A stretch of 64,000 bases of DNA. Source: Diogma glabrata. Lineage: Eukaryota > Arthropoda > Insecta > Diptera > Cylindrotomidae. The position numbers and the translations under genes are program-made. Shown piece after piece: positions 33,961 through 46,378 of the stretch (its first letter is position 1; each line of letters begins with the position of its first letter). The notes under the pieces were generated by a model that did no database searches, had not been told where the DNA came from, and saw only the letters and a list, made by a program, of their open reading frames with translations. Location: NCBI GenBank assembly GCA_963693315.1, contig OY856186.1:90337381-90401380 (forward strand), given 5' to 3'.

Positions 33961-35328
33961 TCCACTAAAAGAAAAAATTAGGCAACTTACTTTAGGAAGT
34001 TATGGAACTATGGAAACTATGGAATTATAGAAATTATGAAAGCTCAAATTCAAAAAAACTAATAGTGTAGAGAAAGGTGTGGATACTCGAGAGATAGGCT
34101 GACCAAGACACGGCAGTCCCGGGCTAAAATCCCAGCAGAACAAAAAGTGTTTTAAACTATTTTTTAATAATTTTCAATTACTTCGTTCTGCAGATGAGCA
34201 TCCACCAAAAAACCTGAATGAATTGATGAAATTATGTTGGACTTAACAGTCTACATGCCAATCCATAAAAAATCATTATCTTCTTTTTGGAAAAAAATAG
34301 TGTTGAGTTCATATTGTCATTGGAATAATAGGTTTTCTACTTTTTCGAGAACGATAACAGATATTGGCAGACTCTCAACAAATCCGACAACATTTGATAC
34401 CACGGAGCCGGTAGATTTTAGATGTTCCAGTTCACAAGGAATTGGATAAAATTGTGTTTATTTGTTCGAGTGAGGGGTGTTGAGTGATGTGCGACTGCAA
34501 AAAATATATTTCTTTTCAAGTCAAGTATGACAACATTTGAAAGAGGGTAAACTCAGACGTTGTCGTAAATTTAACAAAAAAAATTTGTTTATGATTTTGT
34601 CTTTCTTTCTTTCGAAATAACTAACGGGAAACACTTTTCAATTAACATTACATTTTTATTTTATTTTAAATTGCATAGTTATTTTAATTTTTTTAATGTT
34701 CATTTTTAATCACTATTATAAGTTTAATACAAATTTTTCATCAAAGACATTGTGTTTTCTATTATATCTATATAATATCCTACTGTGCCTTTTAACCAAT
34801 CTTAGTGGAGTTTTTTTTATTGTTTGACAGCGTGGTGACGCAAATAATGCCATTAACGTGCTTGTTTTTTAACAGAAGGTTATGTTTTTCATGTAGACTG
34901 AAAAGTCCATTATGTCAAACTTCTTTGAACTCGTCCGCAAATTTCCTCCCCATTGTAATTGTAATTTTATCAATTCTGTCAGGTATGTTGGTTGAGGCTT
35001 ATTTGCAGACCGGGGTGTGGTCAGTTATTAAAGATTTTCAGGAAGAGCTTGAAAAACACGTTAACGTGCTTGATAGTCAGGTGATATAGAAAAGTTTGAT
35101 TAAAGCTTCAAAGTTTTAAATTCAAAGTTTTACCTTAATTGTTTACCGGTTTTCAAACTTAAAAACGGCATTTACAGCCACAGATAGGAATAGCGATAAT
35201 AACAGAATAATATCCAAATAATAGGACGCATTATTTTTTAAAATTCGTGTCCAGGTCAATCTGAGGATCAATCAAATAGTTACTTCCTTGCTTTAACTCG
35301 TAATAACGATAATTTTTTTCCCATATAT
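33961..35328. other. Unassigned intron DNA
   Basis: No defined repeat edges and no convincing coding region. Short open frames here are not distinguishable from chance. Confidence 0.35.
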
Positions 35329-35668
35329 TTTTTTTTAATAAAAAGTGTTGTGTTACAGGAATTACAATATGTATATGTCACAACAAAACATAGATATCTT
35401 TTTAGACCTAGGCCTCACCACAACATGAGTTCTGAGGTATTGGTGGACGCCTTTTTAAATGCTTGTGAAACCGTTTGACGAGTAAAACAGGGAAAAGAAT
35501 ATGCTTGAGACATGATGGATCTGATTTCTTATGAACTTATGAATGGACTTATGAATGTGGAGCAATTGATGCGGAGTGAAATATTTTTTATATCTATTGA
35601 AGAGACAAAGTTTTTTGACGCGCTCTTTGCCATCGCCATTAACGCTTCTCAGAAGACTAAAATAAGCC
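35329..35668 (-). mobile_element. Decayed, internally deleted 3' fragment of the 41-44 kb LINE family
   Basis: On the plus strand it starts with a T-run followed by TTAATAAAAAGTGTTGTGTTA. It then matches, with gaps, the reverse of the LINE 3' end at 41150-41340 and a second block matching about 41725-41825 (TTTTTTGACGCGCTCTTTGC, CATCGCCATTA). The region between these blocks in the LINE is missing. Confidence 0.75.
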
Positions 35669-37546
35669 GGCTTTTAAACTGGTTTAAAACAGGAGTTATC
35701 TAAAGATTACGAAACGGAACTAACCCGTTAAAAACTTTAAAAAATTAATAGGTACTAACAATTGAAAGTCATTAGGTTAGAAAATTTAAATGTAATTACC
35801 TCCTTCACTCAATAAAAACAGTTTAAAACAAACTAAAGTGTCATTATTACAACTAAATTATTATTTTAAAATACCAAAATATTTAAACAAAAGAAAATTT
35901 TCTAAAATTTGAAGAAAAAAAACTTATATTATTTTTTGTATTGTTTTTGTCAACCGAAAAGTTGATTCCAATGATAAGACAAATTTTTTTAACGACTTTC
36001 AATTACTGTAAACTTTTTTTACAGTTAAAAATCTACGTTTTTCTTTGATTCCATTTTTGATGTTTCGACTCTTTGTTATAATGTTATGTTTATGCTAAAT
36101 TAGAAAATATTATTTGACTCTTTAAAATTAATATACAGAATGTGAGTCATTGTGGTATTATAATAAATTTAAATATATTATTTTATTATGTTCATCGCAT
36201 CTACGTGTTATTTTTAATGTGTCATTTGAACAAGGTTTCCAATCAAATAATTTATAATTGAAGTTGTATAATTATTATTTACTTATTGCATCAAAATTTT
36301 CATTGATTAATATCGGTTGCTAAAACAACATTTTAAAAAAAAAAATCACAACACTACCTAGGTAGTTATGAATAAAAATTTGTTTTATTGGGCGTTTCCA
36401 TGGAATCAGATCATGTGACCAACAATAACGTTAGTAACTAACTTCAGATGTATTGATACAAACGCATTCCCAATACATATTATTTGAAAAGCGAATTTTT
36501 TCGTTTGTCTTAGCGAAAGATCTTATTCGTTCATAATTTTTTTCCAAAGCTGTTTAACCAGTTTTATTAAGTAAACTTAAAACTGTTCATACTTTTATTC
36601 ACCTTTATATTTAAAAATATGACGTCATACTCTTATTATACTTTTTTTTAAGAATTGTAATAAAAATCACTTCACCGTAAAACATTTTATTATTTTAATA
36701 TGAAATTAGGGGAATTTGCATTTTTTAAAAGGTAAATCGTTACCCATGTGACGTTATATATTTATACAAACAAACCTATTCCTAAAAACTTACTTATAAA
36801 AGCTCAAATTATCCAAACCCATATACAACAACAACAAACTTATAAGGTCACTTTTTCACTTTAATTTATCAGTTCACAATATCTCACCTTTCTCACCCTA
36901 AATTTTTTATCTTATCATAAACTTTCACTTTATTTTATTACTATTTACACCATTTTAAACAATTAAAAATAATATTTATACGAGAAACGACAAATAAAAA
37001 CAACAAGTTTTAAATAATCGAAAAGCAGCAACCATTCATTTCGATGCTATTGAAGGTACTGCCAACAATACAGAAAAAAAAATTATGAATTCATGTTTTC
37101 CCTGGAAGTTTTTTGAATAGTTTTATTTTATTTTACGATTCAACATACAAAAGAAAATGACGAAACACACGAAAATAAAAAAAGAATAATAATAATAATT
37201 TATTATTACATTGGTGTATATCGCGATGCCGCGATTTAAGTTCAAATTAAACAATAACAACGTACAACTCTACAAAACAACAAACACAAATAAAACGTTT
37301 GCTCTTCAATCAACTTAAAAACGTCGTTTTGTTGTTTTTCCTTTACATCCAAACTATATTACTCGATTAAAAAAGAATAAAATATAAAAGTATAATGTAG
37401 TAAATGAATGGCGCATTTATATTTGTATTAAGTATAAGAGAGCTTATTTATACGAAAAGCTTTACAAAACAGAGAAAACATAGAAAAAAGTTTGAATTAT
37501 ATAAAACAGTCACGGATGAGATTTGATATTGGTGTATATAGTTCCT
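35669..37546. other. Unassigned AT-rich intron DNA
   Basis: Very AT-rich, with homopolymer runs and no supported gene, RNA or element. Confidence 0.4.
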
Positions 37547-37805
37547 GGGCCCACCCCGATTTCATGTGATGATTACCACATATTTTATACCTCGTGAGGC
37601 GCCTGTTCTTGAGGAATCCGAAAATTTTTGTTCATCTATTTTCCTCAATTCCGCCGCTTTTTCGTTCAGCAAGCACCGAAAAATGCCGATTGCCCGCGAT
37701 TAGGGTAACCAGATCGAGCACTACAAAAAAAGAGGACAAACTTTTATTAGGAGAGGGGTCGCGGTTAATATTTTTAAAACTCATCAGAAAAGGTTCACTT
37801 TAGCC

Positions 37806-37894
37806 GTGTTCGATTTGACTGAAACAACTGAAGCAACTGAAAAATTAAATGCAATTGTTGTTGTTTTTTCAGTTGTTTCAGTCAAATCGAACAC
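37806..37894. repeat. Perfect 26-bp inverted repeat
   Basis: 37806-37831 (GTGTTCGATTTGACTGAAAC and onward) and 37869-37894 are exact complements around a 37-base loop. It lies close to the left end of the hAT element, so it may be a subterminal structure. Confidence 0.85.
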
Positions 37895-38278
37895 ACCTTT
37901 TATTTTCGAGCTAAGAAAAAAAAATTTGTTACAAAAGGAATTACATTTACTATCTGAGCATGCATGCACAATGCAAAAACTATTTTTCTGAGATAGCATA
38001 TAAGAAGTCTATTTTCATGCCCTGTGAAAATGGTTTTTTTTCACACTAAATCACAAATTGTAGTTGCAGGGTATTTCCATGTAATTTGACAAAGCTTTTA
38101 AAACAAAGCCCTCATGCAAAGCCCTCATGCAATTGTCAATTTCTCTAATTTAAAAATTTATAATAAATAACATGTACATGTATAAACGTACTATTTAAGA
38201 AAAAATTTCATTTCCTGGACGCTATCACGTCTCGTGAACAAATTTTCACTCACGAAAAACAGTCTCTTGTAGCATTCC

Positions 38279-38860
38279 TTTTTCATTACTTTATCCTTAC
38301 TGTTTCATTACTTTTTCGTTAGTTTTCCCCTATTTTTTCGTTAATTTTTCATTACTTTTTCATTACTTTTTGATTGTTTTTTATTACTTTGAAATAAAAA
38401 AGCAATTGAGTAAAACAGTGTTTGAAATGAAAAATTAATAAAAAGGCAAAGATAAAGTAATGAAAAAGTAAAGAAAAAGTAATGAAAAAGTAATGAAAAA
38501 GTAACGAAAAAATAGCGGAAAACTAAAGAAAAAATAATGAAAAATAAATTAAAAAGTAATGTAAAATTAATGAAAAAGTAATGAAAAAAGTAATGAAAAA
38601 GGTAATTCAAAAGTAATAAAAACGTAATAAAAAAGCAATGAAATAGTAATGAAAAAGTAACGGAGAAATTGCAGAAAACTAACGAAAAAGTAATGACAAA
38701 GTAATGCAAAAGTATTGAATAGACTTTTTTATTTCTTTTTCATTTTTTTATTTCTTTTTTATATCTGTTTCATTTCTTCTTCATTATTTGTTCATTTTTT
38801 TTTTTCATTTCTTTTTCATTTCATTTCCTTTTTATTTCTTTTCTTTTATGAATTCAGAAA
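38279..38860. repeat. AT-rich minisatellite with strand switches (unit ~11-13 bp)
   Basis: About 38279-38390 is built from CATTACTTTTT units, about 38440-38720 from the complementary GAAAAAGTAATG units, and about 38725-38860 from TTTCTTTTTCATTT units. The array therefore inverts twice. Long open frames across it are artefacts of the repeat. Confidence 0.8.
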
Positions 38861-39798
38861 CTCTTATTATACCAAACTGGACGAGGATTGACTTTAATTG
38901 GTGATCACCACACATATTACTATTGCTGATATTAACACATGGTCCGATGATCCAGAGAGCTGGGTGGTTTTTGTCTGAGCAGTGTTGGGTTTATGTGTCA
39001 AAAACAATTCGTGTTATGATAATTTTTATCTGGTATTTTAGTGGGATGCTCTATCATTTGTGTTAAACCATGGCAATCTTCAAGTAATTTATGACAAATT
39101 TGTGTGAACGAACAACTTTGGCTTATTTTAACTCTTTTTTAAACATCCAAACTGTTGACTGTCGTTGTTTGTCGGTTGCGATGTTATTTATCAATCTTCC
39201 TAAGTTAAATTAAGTCGTTCAATTTTTCTTTGCACTATTTAACATGACATTTTTAGTCTTCAGTTAAATTGTATGGAATTCATCGCGAACTGTATTAATG
39301 AGATCCAAATGTACTATATTAATGAGATCCAAGTTTGTTTCAAAATTATTTTGAAAAAAAATTTTTTATTAAATTATTTTTGCTCAAGAAAAACGATAAA
39401 AAAACTAACCGTTGCCTTATGGATAATAGAGATTTAACAACATTTGCGTTGTGCTAATACTAAAAATTAATAACAAAAAGTTGGTCAAATCTCAAGTTTT
39501 TTCATGCACGCGCACTGACAGCTGGTAAAACTATCAGCGAGCGTGCATGGAAAATATATATAGAACAACTTTATTCAAATTATAAATTAAATACCTAAGA
39601 TGTTTGAGGAATGGCCAAAAAGAGGACAAAAAGCATTATTTTGAAAAAAGATACCGGACACATTTTTTTGGCTTCAAAAGAGGACTTGTCCTCTTAAAAG
39701 AGGACGTCTGGTCACCCTACCCGCGATCAAGAACAGGCGAGTCACGAAGTAAAATATATGTGGTAATCATCACATGAAATCAGCGTGGGGGTGGGCCC

Positions 39799-41149
39799 TA
39801 ATAATAAGAGGGTAATTTAGTGAAGTAAACACAGCATACCAAAAATAACTGTCTATAACTCTTGCCTACATAGTTAAAAAAGTTATTGCAATTTTTAATA
39901 TAAGCTTTGCTATATGGGTTATGTAAAGCAAGTTATTATTAAATTGCAAAGTAAATGTTGCATTAAAACTAATGTTATTGTAAAACTACAAATTTTAGTA
40001 CAACTCTATCCTAATTTATTTGTTATATAGAAATGGTAGAAGTTTGAAAACAACATGCAACGCCAGAAGTTTGAAAAGAACCTGCTAATACAAAGAGAAT
40101 TAAATTTAAGCAAGCTTTGCATTGTCTTATAATGGAGACATCTGTAGGACCTATATGTGTACGCAATTTGCGTTACATATTCTGCTTTTTCTTAACTTTG
40201 TTTAACTCGTTGTCCATAATAACAACGAAGATTGTAAAAGGGCTGTACAAAAACCCCTTGATATTGTTTTTTAGCACAAATTTAACGCCATCGCGAAATT
40301 TTTATATTTCCATTTCCACTAATCCATTTTTTTTTTGCATATGGCAAGGTTATTTTTTGCATATAGCGTCAAACAATCAGGCTATGAATATATATCGAGG
40401 GTTTTGGCTGCACTTAAATTACGTAACGCAAGATTTAATGATTTTGAAATTGTAACAATTGCAAACGACCACCCCCACCCTAAAAGTCTCGTCACAAAAA
40501 TTTCAAAATGCGTTTTTGACATTTATTTTTTCAAATAACACTTTAAATCACAACCGCTTTTATTAATTCATTTCATTATCAAAATGAATGAAATAAATTC
40601 CATAAATTTATTAAACCAAAAGTTTAATTACTCGAATAGCCCGGTAATAGAGATTAAGTAGCGCCTTTAAGTAAAAAACTATGTAGCATTTTAAAGGCTG
40701 ATTGAAACAAAGTAGTAGATTAATGAAACGCATAAATTAAGAATCTTCAGTAATACTTCTACCATTATATTAAAATGTAGACCCGTGATTTCTTAGCGCT
40801 CGCACACAACTAACTACAGTCAAAATTGTTTTATTTTTTGCCCAAGAAAATCGAAGTTGATGGACGGCGACAAAAAATGATAATATTGTGGCGATATTGG
40901 TGTACGATGTAATAAAAGAACGTCGTTATGGAAATGTTTTTGAGAGAAAATAAAACAATATAAAAACATGAAAAAATATTTGAAGATTACAAAAACAAAA
41001 TAACACGCAAAAGGAAATTGTAGCTTTATCGAATAAGAAAATAAAATAAAACTACGCAGTCTATGATAGCATAGGGGAATAAAAAATTAAATATAAATTT
41101 TGGTAAATTTTGTTTATTTTCAAAAAAAAGCTTCGATCAGGCACTATGT
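39799..41149. other. Unassigned AT-rich intron DNA
   Basis: No feature supported. The 112-codon plus-strand frame near 40117-40455 shows no recognisable domain. Confidence 0.35.
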
Positions 41150-43830
41150 TTTTTTTTTTTTTTTTTTTTTTTTAATAAAATGTGTTGTGTAATAGGGTTT
41201 AGAATATGTGTCACAACAACACATAAATACCTTTTAAGACCTAGGTCTAGACCTAGGTCCCACAACAACTGGCGTTCTGAGGTGTAGATTAACGCTTTTT
41301 TTAAACATCTGTGGGTTGAAGCCACCTGAGACTAAGTGTTCCGGCAAACTATTCCATTTGTACGCAGTTCGGACAAAGAAGTCTCTCTGCGATCTGCCAG
41401 TATGACAGCGCGGGATTTTTACCGTTTCACTGGTTGCGGCAGCCGATTGCCGAGTGGAACGGGGGTAAGAATAAGTTTGAGGCATGATGCCGCTGATTTC
41501 ATCTGAGCACTGCTGATGACGATATTTGTAAAAAACAATGAGGTCAGCAACAGTGCGACGATGTTGTAGGGAATCAAGTTTTGATGTCAAAGTTCGATCA
41601 CCTACAATTCGTATAGCTCGCTTTTGAACAGAGTCCAAGAGGGCCAAGATGGAAACAGAGGCAGCACCCCAAACTTGACAGCAGTACTCCATACAGGGAC
41701 GAATATAGGACTTATAAACATGGAGCAATTGGTATGGAGTGAAAAATTTTTTGCATCTATTTAGGAGGCCGAGTTTTTTAGACGCGCTTTTTGCCATCGC
41801 CATTACATGATCGTTCCAGAGTAGGTCATTTGAAACTGTGACACCCAATAAACGAATGTTTTTACATTCACCTATTGGTTCATCACACATACTAAATAAA
41901 ATATCTTTGGGGAACTCGGTCTTTAATCTGGAAACAATCAACAGCTGTGTTTTGGTGGAGTTGAAATTGACAAGGTTTTGGTCACCCCAGTCGGCGACTT
42001 TATTCAGGTCTTTGTTTACGTTTATGGCAGCGTCTCTCCGGGCAGGATTAATTCGTTCGTGCATTTTACCTTTTGAAGGAAGGGGCTCGAACGACTTGTG
42101 CAGAGTACTATCATCTGCAAAACTATTTATTGGGTTGCTGGTGATTTTCAACAATTCGTTGATATAAATCAAAAATAGGGTTGGGGACAATACTGAGCCT
42201 TGGGGTACACCAGCGTTAATTAGTTTAGACTCAGAAGAATATCCGTCTAAGGTTACCGAAATGTATCGGTCGGATAGAAAATTTTGAATCAGCTTCACAA
42301 CATTGGGATGAAAACCGTACGCAACGAGCTTGTTGATTAAGTTGGCATGCCAGACTCGATCGAATGCCTTGGAGATGTCTAAAGCGATAACGTATGTTTC
42401 ACCACCTTTATCAAGTATGCTGTTCCAACAATGCGCTACATAGTTTAATAGATCGGTAGTTGATCTTTTGTTTCGAAAACCGTATTGGCTGTCGGATATT
42501 AAATGATTTTCTTCCAGAAATTTTGAAATATGTGTATTAATATAATGCTCATAGACTTTAGATAGGACCGATAGTAAAGCTATTGGCCTATAATTTGAGA
42601 TATCGGATTTTGGTCCCTTTTTGGGGACGGGCTGGACATTTGCCAACTTCCAGCACGAGGGAAATATACCAGATTTGTAGGATTGGTAGAATATTTTAGT
42701 TAAAGTTGGTGCAAGTTCTTTGGAAAAGGTTTTTAAAATAATGGGTGGAATATTGTCCATTCCTGATGCTTTGTTGATGTTTAACCCCTTTAAAAGTTTA
42801 GCGACTATTTTGGGTTTGAAGTGAAGTTCATTCATATTAACTCCTGAAGACTGGATTTGGGGTATTTCTTTAGGAGTTTCCAAAACAGTGGAGTTCAGAG
42901 CAAAGCGTTCAGCGAACAAGTTAGCTTTTCTTGCGGGATCATTGACGATTAAATCACCATCAATAATAGGGGGAATAGAAAATTTTGTACCAGAATTTAA
43001 AGAATTAATGGCACTGTAGAAACTCTTGTCAGAAACAGACATAGACGTAAGTTTTGAGGCTTTCGCTCTGTCAATTTCGGACTTTTCGTTTGAGATAATC
43101 TGATTAGATATTTTGTTGGCCTTTAGATATTGGGATCGATTAGTGGGGGTTTTGTTATGAATCCAAATATTAAATGATCTACGTTTGTTTCTAAGTGCCG
43201 TTTTGGCAGCTTTCGAATACAAGTATTTTTGTTTGGATTTTACTATGGAGAAAGGGACAAATTTATTGATAGCAAATTGGATGGTTTCTGTAAAGTTTTG
43301 AGCAGAAACATTTACATTGTCAGTGTAAAAACAATGACGGTCGAAAGGGAAACCATGGAAAAAATTTTGAAGACCACTCTTATCCATTTTTGAGTAGTGA
43401 AATATTTTACGGGGTTTGGGAGCTGTAGTTTTAAGTAAATCAGTTTTGATAACTGATGAGATTAAATAATGATCAGAATTTCCAATACTACCTTTCGCAA
43501 CATCGACACTCGTAATATCTGGCATTGTGGTAAGATAGAGATCTAGTAGAAAACTATTATCACCGCCATTACGGGGAGTGAAAGTCGGGCTTTTAACAAT
43601 TTGGAATAGGCCCTGAGATGCGGCAAAAATTTCTGCCAGTTTTCCACTATTGTCAACATCGTCGGTCGATTTGGAGAATTCCAACCATGATTTGTTGTGG
43701 ACGTTGAAGTCACCGGTAACGATAACTTCACAATTAGGGGACTTTGCTCTAATCTCGTCCATAATTTTTGTCAGTATATTAAAAAAGTTTGGGTTACGTT
43801 TGTTGGGATTAACCGTTAAAATATTATTTT
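41150..43830 (-). mobile_element. 5'-truncated LINE (Jockey/CR1-like superfamily)
   Basis: A non-LTR retrotransposon on the minus strand with a 3' A-tail (T-run at about 41151-41173). The 5' side stops within the endonuclease domain near 43830. The 3' ~130 bp, including the end of the coding frame, are shared with SINE-X. A 12-bp tandem duplication (GACCTAGGTCTA) sits in that tail and distinguishes it from SINE-X. The single frame is open for over 840 codons, so the copy is recent despite truncation. I am confident it is a LINE with APE-type endonuclease; the exact clade is less sure. Confidence 0.9.
41234..43762 (-). CDS. LINE ORF2 fragment: endonuclease C-half and reverse transcriptase
   Basis: 842 codons from the first ATG; the frame stays open a little further upstream, but that start belongs to the truncated element, not to a true initiation site. 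The N-terminal part has endonuclease motifs VTGDFNVHN and SDHYLISSVI. RT motifs follow: ALDISKAFDRVWHANL, GVPQGSVLSPTLFLIYINEL and the catalytic FADDST (near 42110). The thumb and C-terminal region carry YIRPCMEYCCQVWGAA and FFVRTAYKWNSLPEHL. There is no RNase H after the RT. Composition is clearly less AT-rich than the flanks. Confidence 0.9.
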   Translation of the reverse strand: MDEIRAKSPNCEVIVTGDFNVHNKSWLEFSKSTDDVDNSGKLAEIFAASQGLFQIVKSPTFTPRNGGDNSFLLDLYLTTMPDITSVDVAKGSIGNSDHYLISSVIKTDLLKTTAPKPRKIFHYSKMDKSGLQNFFHGFPFDRHCFYTDNVNVSAQNFTETIQFAINKFVPFSIVKSKQKYLYSKAAKTALRNKRRSFNIWIHNKTPTNRSQYLKANKISNQIISNEKSEIDRAKASKLTSMSVSDKSFYSAINSLNSGTKFSIPPIIDGDLIVNDPARKANLFAERFALNSTVLETPKEIPQIQSSGVNMNELHFKPKIVAKLLKGLNINKASGMDNIPPIILKTFSKELAPTLTKIFYQSYKSGIFPSCWKLANVQPVPKKGPKSDISNYRPIALLSVLSKVYEHYINTHISKFLEENHLISDSQYGFRNKRSTTDLLNYVAHCWNSILDKGGETYVIALDISKAFDRVWHANLINKLVAYGFHPNVVKLIQNFLSDRYISVTLDGYSSESKLINAGVPQGSVLSPTLFLIYINELLKITSNPINSFADDSTLHKSFEPLPSKGKMHERINPARRDAAINVNKDLNKVADWGDQNLVNFNSTKTQLLIVSRLKTEFPKDILFSMCDEPIGECKNIRLLGVTVSNDLLWNDHVMAMAKSASKKLGLLNRCKKFFTPYQLLHVYKSYIRPCMEYCCQVWGAASVSILALLDSVQKRAIRIVGDRTLTSKLDSLQHRRTVADLIVFYKYRHQQCSDEISGIMPQTYSYPRSTRQSAAATSETVKIPRCHTGRSQRDFFVRTAYKWNSLPEHLVSGGFNPQMFKKSVNLHLRTPVVVGPRSRPRS

Positions 43831-44217
43831 TTATTTAAATGATTTTAGATGAGTCTAAAAGAAGTTATAATGATCACCGCAAAACGCCACTTATGGAACA
43901 GGGTCAAACAAATATGGCTATAACTCATATATAATTTACATTCTTTTTCAAATTTGGGTCAAATCAAGTTAAAACATAATACAATAATATTGTTTCACAG
44001 TCTATGCTTAATATTGGTAGTGTTTAACCACAAATAAAATGCCAAGCTTTGCCATATTTCGGTCCTTTTTGGGACATACGGAAACTTTGTGAAATTTTGT
44101 GAACTGAAAAGTGAAAAGAGCTCTTGATAAATTTGTTAACTAGCTGTTTATTGTTGATTCGTAATTTTTTAAAACTTTTGATCTACGTGTGTGACAAACC
44201 AGCTTGCGTACACCAGG

Positions 44218-46371
44218 CAGCACCGGCGCTAGTGATTTTGGCGCCTGGTGCAGTTTTCAAAAATGCCGCCCTAAAAAAATCTATTTGTCGTAAATAATCC
44301 GTTTCCACATCACCCAAAAGGTAGGATATGCAGTGCATTTTTTTTAACGAGGTATCCCACGTAGGTATAGTTCTCAAAAATAAACATTAAAAAAATAAAT
44401 AAAAGATTAAATATTGTTATCGTTCTAATCTAGCGTACGAATTTCAAAAACAAAAAATTAATATTAAAAATATATTTAAAAAATAAATAAAGATTTAATA
44501 TTGCTATCGTATTTAATCCAAGTTGCTCAGAAATTTAATTTCTATAGATATTCTAGCTAAATCTACCAGTCTTTCTTGTCCTATTGTACTACGTAAATAA
44601 TTTTTAATAATTTTTAATTTAGAAAAGCTACGTTCACCGTAAGCTACTGTGACTGGTATTGTCAATAAAATTCCAAGAGCTACAACTAGATTTGGTAATA
44701 TCTGGTCGAATTTCTTTTCAAATATAAAATCTAATGATTCTATAGGGCTTAAAGTTCCTAAAATTATACTTTGGAATGTTTTAATTTCGTCCCATAAATC
44801 TAAACCTACTATGATCTAAACCTATTCAGACTTTGAATTGAAAGTTAAATGCTTTTCTAGGGAAAGACAATTATTTAAATGATCAGAAGCATTTAATGAA
44901 GCCACAGAAATATTATGCAAAAATTTGAAAATATTATTGTGTTCCGAAATTTGATCAAACCGTTCGCTAACAGATTGAATCGCCTGATCAAGGATTTGAA
45001 AATAAAATTTAACTTCAAATTTTTGTTCAGGATTTGATATAATTTCGTCTCTACCTTCGTACGAAAAAAGTTGAGGTTTTCGACTAGGACGCCTTGGAGC
45101 ATCCGGGAAATTTGGTGGAACATCTAATTTTAAAGCTATTTCTTTAGCTTGCAAGATAAACCCCAGAAATTTTTCCTCATTTCGTAAGTTCGTCAAAAAC
45201 TTTTTTGTGCCCTCTAACAAATGTACTGCCGTCGTTAAACAAATAGCAGGACTTTGTAAATATTTGCTAAATATATTAATTTTATCAAGAATATTATATC
45301 AAATAATTAATGAACAAATAAATACAAATTCAATAATTTTGAGAGATAAACTATTCGCGTTATTTCTTGTTATTCCGTCCTTATCCTTGTCACTTCCTAT
45401 TTGAACTAAAGCGTCATAAATATTACCTAAACTACACATTAAGGGTTCTAAAACTTCTATGCCGCTTTCCCATCTTGTCGTACAGAGTGGCTTGATAGTT
45501 AATATTTTCACATTCTGTTTCAAAATGTCCCATCTTGAAACAGAACTAGAAAAAAAACATATAAACATTGGACAGTATCAAAAAAATTTACAGCTTAAAG
45601 TGAACATTGAACTGAATCCAGAAGGACTAGGTTAGCTGAAAGTGATGCGCATGGCACAAAAATTTCAATTTGAGCTTGCATTCCAATGTTTTTTCCTTCA
45701 TATTTGAGACATTATCATAGCCTTGCCCCCTGCAATTACTAATTGAAAATTTTAGAGAAGTTAGTCAGTCTACAACTAAATTCGTTAAGCCCTTACCTGT
45801 CGTATCTGTAGCTTTTAAAAAACCCATAAAAAGCTCCTTAATTTCATGTTTGTTTTGATTTCTATGAACAACTCTAACAATAAGTGATAATTGTTCATTG
45901 CGGCTCTGATCTGGAGTACAATCAACAATTATCGAAAAATATTTTGCACCTTTTATCATATCATCGATTTTATTTTGAATAACTTTAGACACGATTGAAA
46001 TTAGTTCATTCTGAATGCTTTTATACAAATATTTGTTTTGCGTCTCATTATTAGTTATCCGTCGTAGGTGTTCTGAAAGAACATTGTCAAATTCAGCAAG
46101 TGCTTCTACTAATTTGAGAAAACTACCATTATTTTTGTCGTATAACCTGTCTGACCCACTCCTGAATGCCAAAGATTGCATTGAAAGAAATTTTACAAAA
46201 AAAATTTAAGAATTTTTACACAGTGAAAAAAACATTTTTGGTAATAAATTTCGGTAGTTAAAATATTTATTTTATTATTTTAAATTTATTTTTATTAATT
46301 GGGTTTTGGCGCCCTCCAACTTTAGCGCCCCGTCAAACTGTTCGTACTGTTCCATGGAAGCGCCGGCCCTG
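44218..46371 (-). mobile_element. hAT transposon with decayed transposase, 8-bp duplication
   Basis: The ends are CAGCACCGGCGC and GCGCCGGCCCTG. ACACCAGG flanks both sides exactly (44210-44217, 46372-46379). The minus strand carries broken pieces of a ZMYM1-like hAT transposase. About 46181-45765 includes IIVDCTPDQSRNEQLSLIVR. About 45568-45370 includes KPLCTTRWESGIEVLEPLM. 45220-44822 is a C-terminal segment. The dimerisation motif PVTVAYGERSFSKLKIIKN lies near 44620-44680. Frameshifts and stops separate the pieces and the N-terminal zinc finger is missing, so it cannot encode a working enzyme. Confidence 0.88.
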
Positions 46372-46378
46372 ACACCAG

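Larger units (their letters stand above)
37701..39719. mobile_element. Non-autonomous hAT element with exact 8-bp duplication
   Basis: Ends TAGGGTAACCAGA and TCTGGTCACCCTA. CCCGCGAT occurs exactly on both sides (37693-37700 and 39720-39727). GAGGAC words recur next to both termini. At 2019 bp it is large for a MITE but shows no transposase. It contains a perfect 26-bp hairpin and a ~12-bp minisatellite. It was inserted into the GGGCCC MITE. Confidence 0.9.
37547..39798. mobile_element. Short MITE with ~70-bp TIRs, split by a hAT element
   Basis: The left end GGGCCCACCCCGATTTCATG and the following bases (GTGATGATTACCACATAT) are the near-complement of the right end (ATATGTGGTAATCATCACAT ... 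GTGGGCCC, ending 39798). CCTGTTCTTGA on the left also pairs with TCAAGAACAGG on the right. Without the hAT insert and its duplication the element is about 225 bp. Flanking duplication is not evident. Confidence 0.8.

Noticed and set aside
34805..35089. 94-codon frame with a hydrophobic segment
   Set aside because: Hydrophobicity follows from T-rich composition; no domain, no neighbouring evidence.
38341..38709. 122-codon Phe-rich minus-strand frame resembling a membrane protein
   Set aside because: It is the translation of an AT-rich ~12-bp minisatellite (GAAAAAGTAATG units), not a gene.
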